Positions 22,231-34,500 of a DNA stretch of 64,000 nt are shown piece by piece. Made by a program: the position numbers and the translations under genes. Every line of letters begins with the position of its first letter. Positions within the stretch are counted from its first letter, which is position 1. The stretch is from Aradus depressus (lineage: Eukaryota; Arthropoda; Insecta; Hemiptera; Aradidae): positions 36,225,087 to 36,289,086 of the forward strand of contig OY759216.1 in assembly GCA_963662175.1 (NCBI GenBank). Reading direction: 5' to 3'. The notes under the pieces were generated by a model, which saw only the letters and a list, made by a program, of their open reading frames with translations, searched no databases and was not told the DNA's origin.

Positions 22231-24100
22231 TTTTTTATATTTCGGATGACTGCTCACTGGTTCTAACAAGGTGCCAACCGATAGAAAGTCAGGTGGCTAC
22301 CAAATGGCCCATGGAAAGAAACAGCCCCTATTTTCAAGAGCTAGAACAATAAATATTTCAAATGTTTTCCATGCCACTATTCAGTGGCGTTACAATATTA
22401 CCAAAAAGGTAATACAGAAGCGGAGCTAGTGTCACGTTGCTCCTTCAATTTTATTTATTTATTTTATTTTTTTAATAAACTGCTGTAATTGTTAATTATT
22501 GTTGATATGTAAAATAAATGTTGTTTTTGATTATATTACTTACTTACTTTTATTTCGTTGCGTATGTTCGCCAAGACACAACTGTTTTGAAAAATATAGG
22601 TGACATGAGGTGCAAAATACATAAATGAAAACTTACTCCATGCTTATTTGACTAAATATATTTGTTAAAAACATCATTAAACTTTATAATTATTTATTAC
22701 TCAGAACCCTTTCCAAAATTTAATATTATCCTAAAATATATTGGTATAATTGCTTAAGGTCTTGTTGCTTTTCGTTGTCTGTCGCGAGTTCTGCAGGTCT
22801 TCGGATTTCTTCACTGTTCAACCTCTGCTGTCTGTCTCAAAATAATAGCGAGCATCTCTTCTCTAGTATGGTGACCGGCTGAGTCCTAGCTCTGGGATGT
22901 TGAAGGACCAAGGGCTGGTTCCTGAGTGTGAACCTCCCTCCTCGATGGTGACTCCAGAAGTGAGATCCTCTCTCTGCGATGTTGGCTGGCACAGTGCGTC
23001 CTATCTGGGTGCGACTAGCTCGCTTCCATTTCTCCCGCCGGGACTTTTCTGAGCCCCTATTGGTTGGCCAGGTCATCCCTTCCTTATATTGTATTGCTGA
23101 CATGTTTTTCTCACTACATCCTGCCAAGTTCTTGGTTGGCCTCCAATTCTTATATTTCCATTGTCATTATTTTATTTATTTAAATATATTAGAACAATTA
23201 ATATCCATATTTTTGGGTATTACACTGCATATCGCGATGTAGCACAGAATGAATTATTTTCTGCAGACTCCAGCACAATACATTTAGTGTTCAAATAATG
23301 CGAAAAAAATACATTTAGAAAATGGTCTCATGGATATGTTTTTTGTAAATTACACCAAATTGCGAGGCAGCACAATTCCCCCATATTTAATTGTTCAAAA
23401 ACACTGTATTGCGAAGCAGCACAAAACGAATAATTATCAACACAATTGATTCCATTTGAAGTAATTTAAAAATCCTAAAATGGAAACTACGTTGGCGCAC
23501 CCAAAATTCGTTCGTTTTCATAGGAACTGATCCCGTATCTATAGATTACTATCCTCATTGGATTTACAACGTGAGGCAGGCGGAAGGCAGACAGAGTCCT
23601 CGTTCAATCAATTAACCGATCATTATGAAATTTATAGATTAACAAAAATTAATTAAGGTAACAAAAATGGAGGCAAAGTCTTGGTTGGCAAACCGTGTAA
23701 CAATGGCATCCTATCAATTAATCACATTTATTAATTATGTTTAAAGATATTAGATGATTATTGTCTGATCCAGGTTACAATCGGAACAATCTGCCTCCAT
23801 TGTACCCAAAAGCTATTGTTCCTACATTTTTTTTTAGATGCATTTTTTTATCTTTTCTCTTCTAAAACCAAACCGCTATCTTTGTTAGAGCCCTGTTTAA
23901 AAACAAAACAAAAAAAAAACACATTGTACTGTGACACACTCGCTTAGCGATGATATATTGATCATCAAAAAACTGGACTTTGGTATTATTTGTTTTTCAC
24001 AATTACACAAAAGTTTGTTGATACGGTCATTCGTCATTAGTCGTCAGACGGAGGAACAATAAACATGAAAACGAAATTTGAAAAAAAATGATAACAGTTT
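22230..24100. other. No gene recognised
   Basis: The stretch 22760-23130 is less AT-rich with overlapping open frames on both strands and no recognisable domain. Near 23225-23430 the phrase ATTGCGAAGCAGCACAA recurs three times in diverged form, a possible worn tandem repeat. Confidence 0.3.
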
Positions 24101-24387
24101 GATAAGGGACTTGGTTTCAATGCTTTGTTCAACCTTATTGCAGGGGTCGGCAAACCGGCGATGCTGGTCAACAATTGTTGCTATAAGAAGTATAGGGGAT
24201 GTTATATGATCGATCAGAAATTCGATTTAGTATTTTCACAGGATTTTCATGTTTTCATACCCAAAAATTAAAGCTCAAATTAAAGCAAAAGTTAGAGCTC
24301 TAACCGCTTACTCTTTTAACCGCTGTGCTTTAAGAGTTATGTGTACTTGTCATTATTTGTATATTTTCTTATTCTATGATAGATGAT

Positions 24388-24427
24388 CCACTGATGATGA
24401 CGCTGTTGCGTCGAAAACCGGTTCTGG
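24388..24427 (+). ncRNA. Hammerhead-ribozyme-like motif, family A
   Basis: Order: CCA, core CTGATGA, one extra T, stem GACGC with loop TGTT and partner GCGTC, GAA, self-complementary AACCGGTT, C at the cleavage position, then TGG pairing with the leading CCA. Stem II has five Watson-Crick pairs. A diverged repeat near 48650-48750 shares the downstream ACCGGTTCTGGT and GAGAAAT-TCGTCCCA phrases but has lost the core. Confidence 0.45.
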
Positions 24428-25330
24428 TCTAAAATAAAACGGGACATCTTTTATTTCTATGAGAAATTTCGTCCCACAACATTTTACTATCACACATGAA
24501 GTTACACTACGGTTCGTGACGCACAACGATTTAAAAGTAGTTTCACTTCAATATATAGTAGGGAATGGAATCCATGACATAGAAGAGAAGAATATTAAAA
24601 TGAACTAGAATACTTCAGTGATGAGTCTACAGGAACCAGTTGATGACCACATTTTTTGGCAGAAGATAAAAATGAGAAGATGTGAAGAAGAAAGAGGTGA
24701 TTAAAATGAAATAGATGATGGTTCAAAGCGTCTGGGAAAGGTGTATTGAATAATGGAGAGAGGGAGGGAGGATAATAAGTCAGAGAGGGGCCGCCAATAT
24801 GTTTGGACGGGGAAGGAACAAATTGGAGGAGAAGCTAATATATAGCAGGAGGAACACCTGAACCTGAACAAGAGAACAGGCTGCTTCTCACGGACAGAGA
24901 TTAATCAACCTGTCGGTAGAGGTCAGCTCCGGCAAACGTGTCTCTCCTGGCATCTACCGGCCAGTCATTCAACTAGAGATGAGCCTTCAGCATTCCAGGG
25001 ACTGCAATCCCGGTATTTGCGATACCAAAACTTCTTATCCCGCTGAATCCTGGTATTGTCGGGATCCCGCAGGTTTTTCTAGCAGTTTTTTAACTGTTGA
25101 TTGTGATGTAAAAAATTTACACATATTAAGATAATTTATAAATTATAAAATCAATTATAATTATTTATTTAAAAAAACAGCTTATAAGAGTGAAGTAACT
25201 TAAACAGTGAATAAATATACAAAAATGGACTAGTCGCATTTTGTTTTAAAACGAAATGTGAACAACCAATGGATGGAGACAAAAGACAACGATCAGCAGC
25301 TGTTCTAATAGTGTGAGACAGTCTAAGGGT

Positions 25331-25450
25331 AGCCATACACGAGAGGGATTTCCCCAAGGTTTGGCCTCTAACATCTTATCAACATCCTCCCTACCTGGTC
25401 CTATAGTTCCCGTTGATCTTGCAGCATTCAGTTCGCTCTAATCGCTCGTG
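25331..25450. repeat. Small inverted-repeat (MITE-like) element next to the piggyBac remnant
   Basis: GGGTAGCCATACACGAG near 25327-25345 faces CTCGTGTATG at about 25443-25452 in inverse orientation. A related end, ACGTGTATGGCTACC, lies near 21458. The right arm is cut short where the piggyBac leader begins. Confidence 0.45.
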
Positions 25451-25500
25451 TATGTACTAGAAACGTTCTGTGGCGCATTCCGTACGCCAACCTGACCACC

Positions 25501-26260
25501 ATGAGACGGTGGGAAATTATCCCTCCAGAGCAGTATGCGGCTGTTTTGGAAGAACTTAGCAAGGAAGATGGTCCAGATGAGGAAGAATCTGATGCATCAG
25601 ATATCGACGAAGCAGAAGTAACTGAATTCAGTGACCACCATACTACAGATTCTGAGATTGAAGTGGAGGACAATCCACTTCACGAAGAGGACAGCGACTC
25701 AGATTCGGACTCAAATGGAGAATCAGATGAGGATGCATTTTTCATTAAAAAAACCTATAAAACAAGAATAGTGAAGGGAAAAAATGTAAAAGAACTGAAA
25801 GAGGAGTACAAATGGAAAAAAACACTGTTTCGGAGCACGTTCGCGAAAAGCCCTAAAAACACCTACTTAAAAAAATTCTTCCATCGAGTAAAAACTGTGA
25901 GAATGTGCGAGATGAAATGTCTGCATTTCAAAAAATTATAAATCATGAAGAACTGATCGATGGAATCGTGAAATATACGAACATGCACATCCAAAGTAAA
26001 ACAGCTTCAGTAGATCCCAACGACCGTTTCAAACAAAGCAAAAATGAAACGTCTAAAGAAGAATTATTGGCTTTTATCGAAATTTTGTTTTTATTGAACA
26101 GAAAAAAATGTCGAAAATAAACCTTGCGGAAGCTTGGGCAAATGATGGTACTGGGATTGAATTTTACGCGCCTCAATGACTTTGAGCAGGTTCAAATTTT
26201 TATTGAGTTCAATAAGAAGTTTTTTATTCAAAATGTTCCTATGTGCTTTCGAAGGGAATG
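25501..26260 (+). pseudogene. Decayed piggyBac transposase, N-terminal part
   Basis: The first frame begins MRRWEIIPPEQYAAVLEEL followed by a long acidic Ser/Asp/Glu region, typical of piggyBac-like transposase N-termini. After a frameshift near 25900 the second frame continues NVRDEMSAFQKIINHEEL and KEELLAFIEILFLL, matching the start of the DDE_Tnp_1_7 domain. Another frameshift precedes LAEAWANDGTGIEF near 26120. The catalytic aspartates and C-terminal cysteine cluster are absent. The frame ends in a short 3' region with the transposon end at 26538. Dead element, clear family assignment. Confidence 0.8.
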
Positions 26261-26469
26261 GAAAAAAACTTATTAAACTACTATGTTATTTTTCTTTCAT
26301 TTGGGTTGAAGTCATTTTTGTGAGTTTTAAGTGTTTTGTGCAATTTTAAGAATACAAAAATTATTTTTATGTTTCTTTCTTATGTTTCATTCATGTATTG
26401 AACCTATATTCTCATTATGGCTTAAAAAAAACAAAGTTTTATATAATTAAATAAGCGTAAAGTTGGAAA

Positions 26470-26542
26470 AAAGGGCTGGCGCATAAAGTGCGCCAACCTG
26501 ACTCGAGTGTTCCACGAAAGTAACCTGTGCGCAAAGGGTTAA
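26470..26542 (+). repeat. piggyBac right end with TTAA target site
   Basis: Reading inward from TTAA at 26539-26542, the end starts CCCTTTGCGCACAGG, as expected of piggyBac ends (TTAA then CCC). The subterminal palindrome GGCGCATAAAGTGCGCC followed by AACCTGAC recurs as GGCGCATTCCGTACGCC plus AACCTGAC just upstream of the transposase start codon. The matching left terminus is missing. Confidence 0.65.
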
Positions 26543-26654
26543 GGAGAGATGTGGAGGTGGACTGTCTAGAGAGGGAAGTGTTTTGGGGCTTAAGGTGTGG
26601 TGAACCAGTAGGAGTGAAAATAGAAGATCTCAGTATACCCACCTATACAATATG

Positions 26655-26825
26655 TATCCCATACAGGCTCGGGACCATCGCTTAATGTCCCACTCGAAGG
26701 ACGGTGTGCTTAAATTTATTTTACCTCCCAGATAAAATAAACTAAGGGCCTCGGCCGGGTTTCGAACCCGCGATCTTCAGCTCATTAAGCAAACACGCAT
26801 ACCACTGAGCTACTGACGCCCTTGG
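26655..26825 (-). repeat. SINE, 5' half
   Basis: In reverse it carries AGTAGCTCAGTGGTATGCG, GGGTTCGAAACCCGGCC and the TTTATTTTATCTGGGAGG segment of the 15485 subfamily. It breaks off inside the body. Confidence 0.75.
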
Positions 26826-26829
26826 AAAT

Positions 26830-27970
26830 TTATTATATTTTAAAGTAATAGATACGTAATGGATCACAGAAATCCTATTATTGTAACTGCTTATTTTTTA
26901 ACAAATATTTCAGTTGTTACTAAGTATCTAATTAAAAATTTATAAGATAGAAATAACACATAATTTGTCACTGACTTCCAACTTATATAGTATATTACTA
27001 TATATTAATTAATCACTTTTGGATTTTGTAAAGTGATTCTGAATTGATAATAATAAATGTTTCTTCACTGTCTTATAATTTTTGGTCTATACAACCTAAA
27101 TATAGGTACGTTTCGTGAAAAACTCTCATCACCTGTATCTTTCATTTTATTTTCCGATCTCTATTGTGATCAATATAAAGAAGTAAAGTTTTTTCCGAAA
27201 TCTCTATTTAAGTAGTTAAGATCAAAAATAAATGTATTTAATATATAATAGTGAAGCTGTAAAGAAATATATATTATATTAATTACTTTTTCCACCGTAC
27301 GCTGACACTCTACTAAACAGACAATACAATATTTAAGCATACATGGAGTTCCGCTTCTTCTCCCCCTCCTTCATAAACAACAAAAATGTATAACAATAAC
27401 AATTGTTTATTTTTTATATATAAGGAAAATAAAAAAGAAAGGTATATTGGGTCAAATAAAAACAATTAAATGGACAGGTTACATTGATGAAATTGTTGGA
27501 TTAGACATTGTTATCAAGCAATAAGATACAAAAATAGATAATTAATTAATTATATTATTACCAAAAAGTATAATAAATAAATCAAAACGTTTTCATTAAT
27601 CAATCATCCCACTGCACTTGCCTCCGCCAAGACCAGAACATCGACTGAAGAGGAAGCATCATAGTGACCTTAACCAAGAGAACTGACATTGGTCAGCCGC
27701 CTCATTCAGACACTAGAATAAACGAAACACAAAGCTTATAGCAGAATTGAACGTATATTGTACAAAAATTGTCGATAAACGAGAGAAAAAAAAAACAGAA
27801 TAGCTTAATGATTTTCTGTTCTTTCCATTTTTATTATCTCATCAATTCATTACCATCTAAATACTGAAATATTTTCTACAATGCAATAATAAACTTCAAA
27901 TGTTTCTTCTTAGGCTTTTAGTTAGAAAATGTCTCTGAAATGTGAATGTTGAAGGTTAATTTTCAAAAAT
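26830..27970. other. Intergenic, nothing recognised
   Basis: AT-rich DNA. The start (26830-27060) resembles, inverted, the sequence just before 15485, so SINE and flank may have been copied together. A C run lies at 27972-27985. Confidence 0.35.
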
Positions 27971-28024
27971 ACCCCCCCCCCCCCCACAGGTTCAGCCTAG
28001 AGGTCTACAGCCCCTAAATGATTT

Positions 28025-28220
28025 AGGGTATGAATAATAGTTTAGGGTAGGCTTTAGAACTAACATGGTGGAGTCGAGCTCATGTTCACCAGAGTGACGA
28101 AAGAGCGCTCTGGTAGTAGGCGATATGCAAGGTTAATATAATAGTACTATTATATCAACCTTGGGCGATATGACCTTGTAGTTAAAGCCCGGGCATGTGC
28201 GTCATAATAACTAACTACAA
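28025..28220 (+). repeat. SINE fragment interrupted by a 36-bp palindrome
   Basis: SINE landmarks TCATGTTCACCAGAGTGACG, AGCGCTCTGGTAGTAGG and TAAAGCCCGGGCATG are present. At 28128-28163 a 36-bp sequence nearly identical to its reverse complement (one mismatch) splits the SINE, flanked on both sides by GGCGATATG (28119-28127 and 28164-28172). Confidence 0.8.
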
Positions 28221-28481
28221 AGAATGTTTTAAAATTTAACTTAGAATAAAAACCGTGCATGTCGATTGCAACGTTCTTGTCCAACATATTTTTATTGGAA
28301 CCTAAATCTCCTAACCCGATTCACTGGGCGTTTAGCTCCTAAATATAATCTTCTTGGTTCAAACACCCCAATCATTAAAGTTTATATTTATTATTATTAT
28401 TACGAAACATCAATGTCAACACTACACGTCATAAACGTAGATTATTTTCAATCTGATACATCGACGTTTCCGATAAACAGG

Positions 28482-28488
28482 TATCGAT
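28482..28488 (+). promoter_or_regulatory. Possible DRE-like site upstream of the MADF-BESS gene
   Basis: TATCGAT lies 69 bases upstream of the proposed start codon. It resembles the core of the insect DREF site (TATCGATA) common at housekeeping promoters, but a seven-base match in AT-rich DNA is weak evidence. Confidence 0.15.
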
Positions 28489-28556
28489 GCTATCTATCCC
28501 TAAGGGGAGGTTTCTAAGTGGTTATGTATAATATTTGTAGTTATTAGTTGTTTGCG

Positions 28557-31500
28557 ATGCGATCTCAGGATATAGAATATCTAATCGAACTAGTGAAACT
28601 ACGACCAACTCTTTGGCGTTCTACTGACCCTTACTATCATGATACTCAGTTCAAAAAGTCTCTCTGGAATGAAGTGGCCCTTTTAACAAACTCTACCGGT
28701 TTGTATGTTAAAATATAATAATATATTACCAGAATACAATTTATCCTATACATTTTTTAAAATTGTAACTATTTAATCTGTGTTCATTACTCTACTCGTA
28801 AATGAGAGTAAAAAGGTGAAGTATTTTACAGATGACTCAATTTATAAGTTATTAACTCAACAAGTGTTTCTGTTGATAGATTATTTACCTACATTCATAA
28901 GTAATATTTCACAATTATTGTCTTTGTTTTCCAGTTTAAAGGCATAACATGCTAGTCGATTCTCGCCCGCAATAATTTAAACTGTATTAGTATTATTTTT
29001 ATACTAATTTATTTTTTAGTATATATTTTACTTTATTATCCGTCTGCGGAACTTGAAGGAATGGTATTATTTTCCACAATTTTGTATGTATATATATTCT
29101 TTGTTCCCCCGGAGAGCCCAAACTCCGGGATCGATTTTAACGATTTGTACATCTTTTGATTCGTTGTATATTTGTTGTAGACAATCTGAAATTCACGAAA
29201 AAATAAAAGTTGCTGTCCGCGATATTTTCAAACTTTAAAAATTAGAAGTCAATAAAACCCATCGAGTGAGTTATCAAAGAAAGACGATTCAATTTTATGT
29301 TTACATTATATTCAAATTAAAATAGAGAATAAACCCGAAAAAAAGTCGTATATGACCCAAAAAGCAGTAAAAAAAAGTCTATAATAAGATGTGGTGTCTG
29401 AAAGTAACAAAACACCAAATTGGAGAGTAGGACCGTTGGAGCAATTCACTGCAACGCAAGCTTAACCTTGGCTTTGTTCAAAAATTATAAAGGCAACTTA
29501 CAAAACCTCGTCGGACGCCTTTTTTTTTTGTCGTCTATAGTATAACGAGATTGCCTAATTACGGTTTTCGCAAATTTTCTATACTATTTTTGAACAAATC
29601 CAAGGTTATACTTGTGTTGCAGTGAATTGTTTTAATGGCCCTTATCACGAATTTTGTCTTTCTATACCTTTAGACACCACACGCTATTATATATTATTGA
29701 CTTTTTCACAAAAGAAGAAATATTCTAAAGGGGGGATACATTTCGTCTGTCCTCACGCATACTGTGCTACCAATTGTGAGTCAGATGTTGAACAGGAATA
29801 ACATGTCTGTTCCCATCCATGAAATTTAAAATTGTGTGTTTATTTGCACAGTTTGATTCTATTTATTCATGTTGCTTTTTAAATTGTTGTTCTTCAAAGA
29901 ATGTTTTATCTGGGAAGTTAATTGAAGATTTTTATTTTATCTTACTCATTAAATTTATAAATTTTTTGTGAACCCTTCATTTTAGCACATAGTCAATATG
30001 TTCTTTGTATTTATTTTAGCCTTTACCAAATGTTGGTTTTTTGTAGACTGCCTGATGGTGAGGGCAACCTCGAAAGCCGGTTTGCACATAATAATTAAGT
30101 CTGTGAGAAGTCAGTCTACATTTTTATTTTGTAACATGTGAAATTTAATATTTTACTCATATGTAGATTGAAAACTGATGAGAATAAACCATACACGCTT
30201 CTAATTGGTCCCCAATTTCTTGAAAAATCTCATTAAGCAAACATTTTTTTACACCGTTCCAATTTTTTTAAACTAAATAATAATTTTATTTTATGTTGCT
30301 TTTCCTCCAGAGGTGTATTTTCTTTTTTGACAAAATTTTGGGACATCTCCACGTCCCTTCTTTGGGTCACAATGAACCATATCAAAATTCGGGTTCATTG
30401 GGAACTGAAGAAGGGGCATCAAACTCTTCTGATATATTATCAACGAAGAAAAGACAACTCTGGGAAAAAAATGCCGCAAAAAGCAACGTACTATCATACC
30501 AGAGCTTAAGAAAGACTTTAGCGTTATGTTCTAATTGATGTGTATTTGGTGCTGCAGAAGAAGCGGTTCGTTCGGAATGGTACAGTGTGAAGAGTGTGTT
30601 CAAGCGGGAGTTGGTGCATGTTCTGCCTCTTCTTCAGGACAAACCACCGGATGAGATCAACTCACCATGGCCTTTTTTCCGAAATATGCTCTTCCTGAGA
30701 GATGAGTTTAAACATTTGACAGGGGCGCCCGCGGTTCCGCGACCCGCCTCGCCTGAACACACTTCATTTATAGTCCTGGATGGAGACACTATCGAAATAA
30801 CCGAGACCACACATGATGCCTTCGTCACTGAGTTTCATTATGAGGTGAGCCATTGTTTTGTTATTTATTAGTAACTTTTTAAGTTTTATAATTATAAATG
30901 GTATTATAATATAAGGCCAAATCATGTTCCTGGGGCCTATAAGAAATGGGGAAGGGGAATGATGACAGGCCACCTGGGACCAGTAGGAGAGAAGCGAAAG
31001 TGTCATGACTCGTCTCACACCACGGTCGCCTAATAGCTGCCAATGTCCGAATACATTTTTTGCGTTCTGTGTTGATATAGTGGAAATACTAATGAATAAA
31101 ATAAAATTATAGATAAAACACTTTTTTGAACACTTATATTGTCTAATTCCACAAACATATACTTAAATGTGTACCGGTTTCGGCTTACGCCATCGTCAGC
31201 ACATTGTTCAACAATAGTTCAGATATTTGGCAGGCATACATAAGTATGCCTGCCAAATATCTGAATTATTGTTGAACAATGTGCTGACGATGGCGTAAGC
31301 CGAAACCGGTACACATTTAAGTATATGTTTGTGGAATTAGACAATATAAGTGTTCAAAAAAGTGTTTTATCTATAATTTTATTTTATTTAATAGCTGCCA
31401 GTTTACCTCTTTGAAGTGGAACTTCTTTACGCGCATTGGGCAACTTTGGGACAGCTGGTAAGTGAGTTACAAAATTATGTGATGCGCTGACGAGAGGGAG

Positions 31501-34500
31501 AGAGTTAGAAAGAGCATGCGAACACACACACTGGTTCGAAACGTGAAGCAGCGCCTTCCACCCCCACCAGACTACACTACATCAAACCGATGTGAATAAA
31601 TCCTTAATGATTTCTTTATTTTTTATAACACTTTATTAATTAAGTCACACTGAACAGTATTACTGGATATAAATTTATTTAAATATTAAATTAATACGGT
31701 TTATGAGAACATCAACTATGAATTTCTGGCAACACTGGTCGTGGCAGTAATGGTTACAATTGTGTTACCGAAATTCGTTTATTTATTTTTATAGTATTCC
31801 GCGGAGGATTAGTGCTACTTTTCAATGAAACCTGAATGTGTTGCAGGTATGTTTAAAATAAGCATAATGGTAAATTAGAATTATACTGCTTTCGTTTTAA
31901 CCTTTCTCCTACTGACTACTGAGTATCTCAAGAGTTGGAAGAGGATTATCATACATTACTTCTCATTTTAGCTGGAGATTTAAATCTCAGTTTCGCATCG
32001 GACCATGCTCAGGCCCTTGTTCAATTCCTCTACGATAGATTTTAATTGCAAATGAATAATAATCCGAATATGGCACTAATAATCGATGCAGTTTTCTTCA
32101 GGTATCTTAAAAATAAAATTAGGCAATAAATAGAACTTTTTGCACCTAAAATGTTGAGTTTTATTGAGAAATCATTTTCACTTCTGGCGTATGTTCCAAG
32201 CACATACTATTTTTTTTATTTTTAGTTTAGGTAATTCAAGGGTTGCATGTGACAGGCGAGAGTTGACAAGAGCAAGTGGACACATCGCTGCTCAACCTCA
32301 CTCCACTTTTCAACGGTCTGAGGGACATGATTCACTGGCCTAGACACGATATTCAATCATTTATTATAATTTTGGTTTATTTTTGTTATCAAGTATGTTA
32401 CTACGGTAGCTTGGATTATGTATGATTAAGAAAAGGTTTCCAGCTGGAAGTATTTTCCAGTTTTGTTTGAGTGATCGTTATAATTAGAAATTCATTATTA
32501 TTGTTTTTTTTTTTATTCTTTCGCATATTTGACTTCTTGTGACTATTTTACTGTAGAAAATGAAAGATCGTAGAGGGCTCTTATTTTTCTGCCCAAGCTG
32601 AAAGTATCCAAAAACCAAAATAAAAATTGTAGTTGATAGGAATAAAATTGTACATGTATTTCAATCAGTTATTGTTATTTAATTTATTTTAATAATTCCC
32701 AGGTACAGTCAAAGAAGAAAACAAGTGAACCGGCTAGTTCGAGGGAAAATCTAGTGAAGGATACTTGTGGAAAGAGGAATGTGAAGAAGCGGCAACGGAG
32801 GAAGGAGGCGCCAGCCAGAGAGGTGTCAGCTCCAACGCTTGTTACAGAAGTTGTGGAGATCTTGTCAGATGACTCGGAGATAGAAGAGCCGCCCCACCTG
32901 GAGCCGGCCATCTTGGTGGATCCACCTGAGAAGGAGGAGGAGTCGCCCCCGATGTTGGCACCCAGCATCACCACCACCAACACCGCCACCACCACCACCA
33001 CCACCACCACCACCAATCATCACCAGTCTAGGTGGGCAATGTTCATTTCATATGTGAGAGAAAGATGTTGGTTAAGATTTCTCATAGAAATAAAAGACGT
33101 TGTTTTCCCACTGTTTTGTTTTCGACCAGAACAGGCTTTCAACGCAACTGCATCATCATCATTATGTGTCGCGTATATAAACTCATGGTTAATATATATC
33201 CGTCAATACAGGCCCTCAAGAAGGCACACTCAGAGCTTTCGGCACAGTTTGCCTTCTTCTCAGGGCCTTTATTGACATATATACATTAACCTTGAGTTTA
33301 TATACGCGACACATAAGTAAAGACATAACATTAAAAGAAAACTAAGTGACAACTAATAACATCCACATCAAGTAGAATATAGAAATACTAAAAAAAATAA
33401 AATATGATATTTAAATACAAACAATTATAACTAAATAAAACGTATGTCGAGTGAACAAAAAAATTTAAAATAATTAAATTAAAACAAAAACAAATAGAAT
33501 AATACGATATCTAAACAAAAGCTAAGTATAACCAAACAAACGTTTTGATATAAAATATTTAAACAAAACAATATGATGTCACACAAAAAAGTAAGTTTTT
33601 TGTTCTCTAAATATTTTATTTTATTAAGTTTGGTTATACTTAGCTTTTTTTTAGGATATAATATTATATTTTTTGTTTAAGTTATTTTAAATTAATTATA
33701 TAATTATTTTTAAATATTTTGTTCTTTCATGATATACGTTTTATCTAGTTATAATTGTTTGTTTTTAGGTATCATACATATATATACATTTTTTAGTGTA
33801 AATAATTTAAATTATATTCGCTCATTATGCAGATTTTATTGGTATAATCACAGTTATTTTGCAAATATTTGAATTATCAATAATATAATAAAATCAAGAA
33901 AATACAACCATAAAATCAAGAAATATATAAAAATATAAATTATTAAAAAAACTAAAGAATGGGGTTTATAGTAGAACACGTTGTATACCTATATAATAGC
34001 TATATGACATAATATCAAGGTATAAGAAGAAGATAAACATGCGTACGTACTCTTTATAAGAATACACAATACATTATATTAACGTGGCGTTAACAGGGGT
34101 GAGCAGTTGAATCAAATTAAAATCAATTTTTCATCCCCTCACAATGTTCTGTTAAGGTAGGACTTCGCAACCCCCCAGGGACTTCCATAAGGGACAGGGT
34201 GTCATAGCCTTAGGTAATGGAAGGTAACCTGAGGATTGTATACATTGTTTTGAATTTGATTCAAATGCTCCCCCCTGTTAACGCCACTAAATTCGTATAA
34301 TATATAGTGTATGTAACCGTTTTTATTTTATTTTTCTATTTCTATTACATTTTCTTGATTTTATTATTGTGTTTTTTGATTTTATTATATTATTGATAAT
34401 TCAAATATTTGTAAATGTTATGGTAAGAGTGGAGGACTCGCCATCGTCCTCCATGGACTTCCCTAGGGGACAGGGTGTCTCAGCCTTAGGTAATCTCAGG

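Larger units (their letters stand above)
31095..31388. repeat. 294-bp near-perfect palindrome carrying two hammerhead-like motifs
   Basis: Arms of 147 bases mirror each other around 31241/31242 with very few mismatches (G versus A within CAACAATAGTTCAG is one). Ends are AATAAAATAAAATTATAG and its complement. Each arm holds the same hammerhead-like motif, so either transcription direction would contain it in the forward sense. It sits in intron 2 of the MADF-BESS gene. Diverged single-arm relatives occur near 34560-34620, 46500 and 49260-49330. Confidence 0.9.

Noticed and set aside
22837..23242. Overlapping 96- and 87-codon frames on both strands
   Set aside because: No domain, no splice structure, and mutual overlap; likely chance frames in a less AT-rich patch.
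30291..30538. Short + strand frames before exon 2 of the MADF-BESS gene as an extra exon
   Set aside because: Exon 1 joins exon 2 directly in phase and completes the MADF domain without them.
32684..33016. - strand Val-rich 110-codon frame
   Set aside because: Antisense of the Thr-run exon 3 of the MADF-BESS gene.
33220..33262. Hammerhead-like motif in the 33164 hairpin
   Set aside because: On the - strand there is CTGAGAAG, a GGC hairpin and GAAAGCTC, but the core has extra bases and the flanks do not pair.
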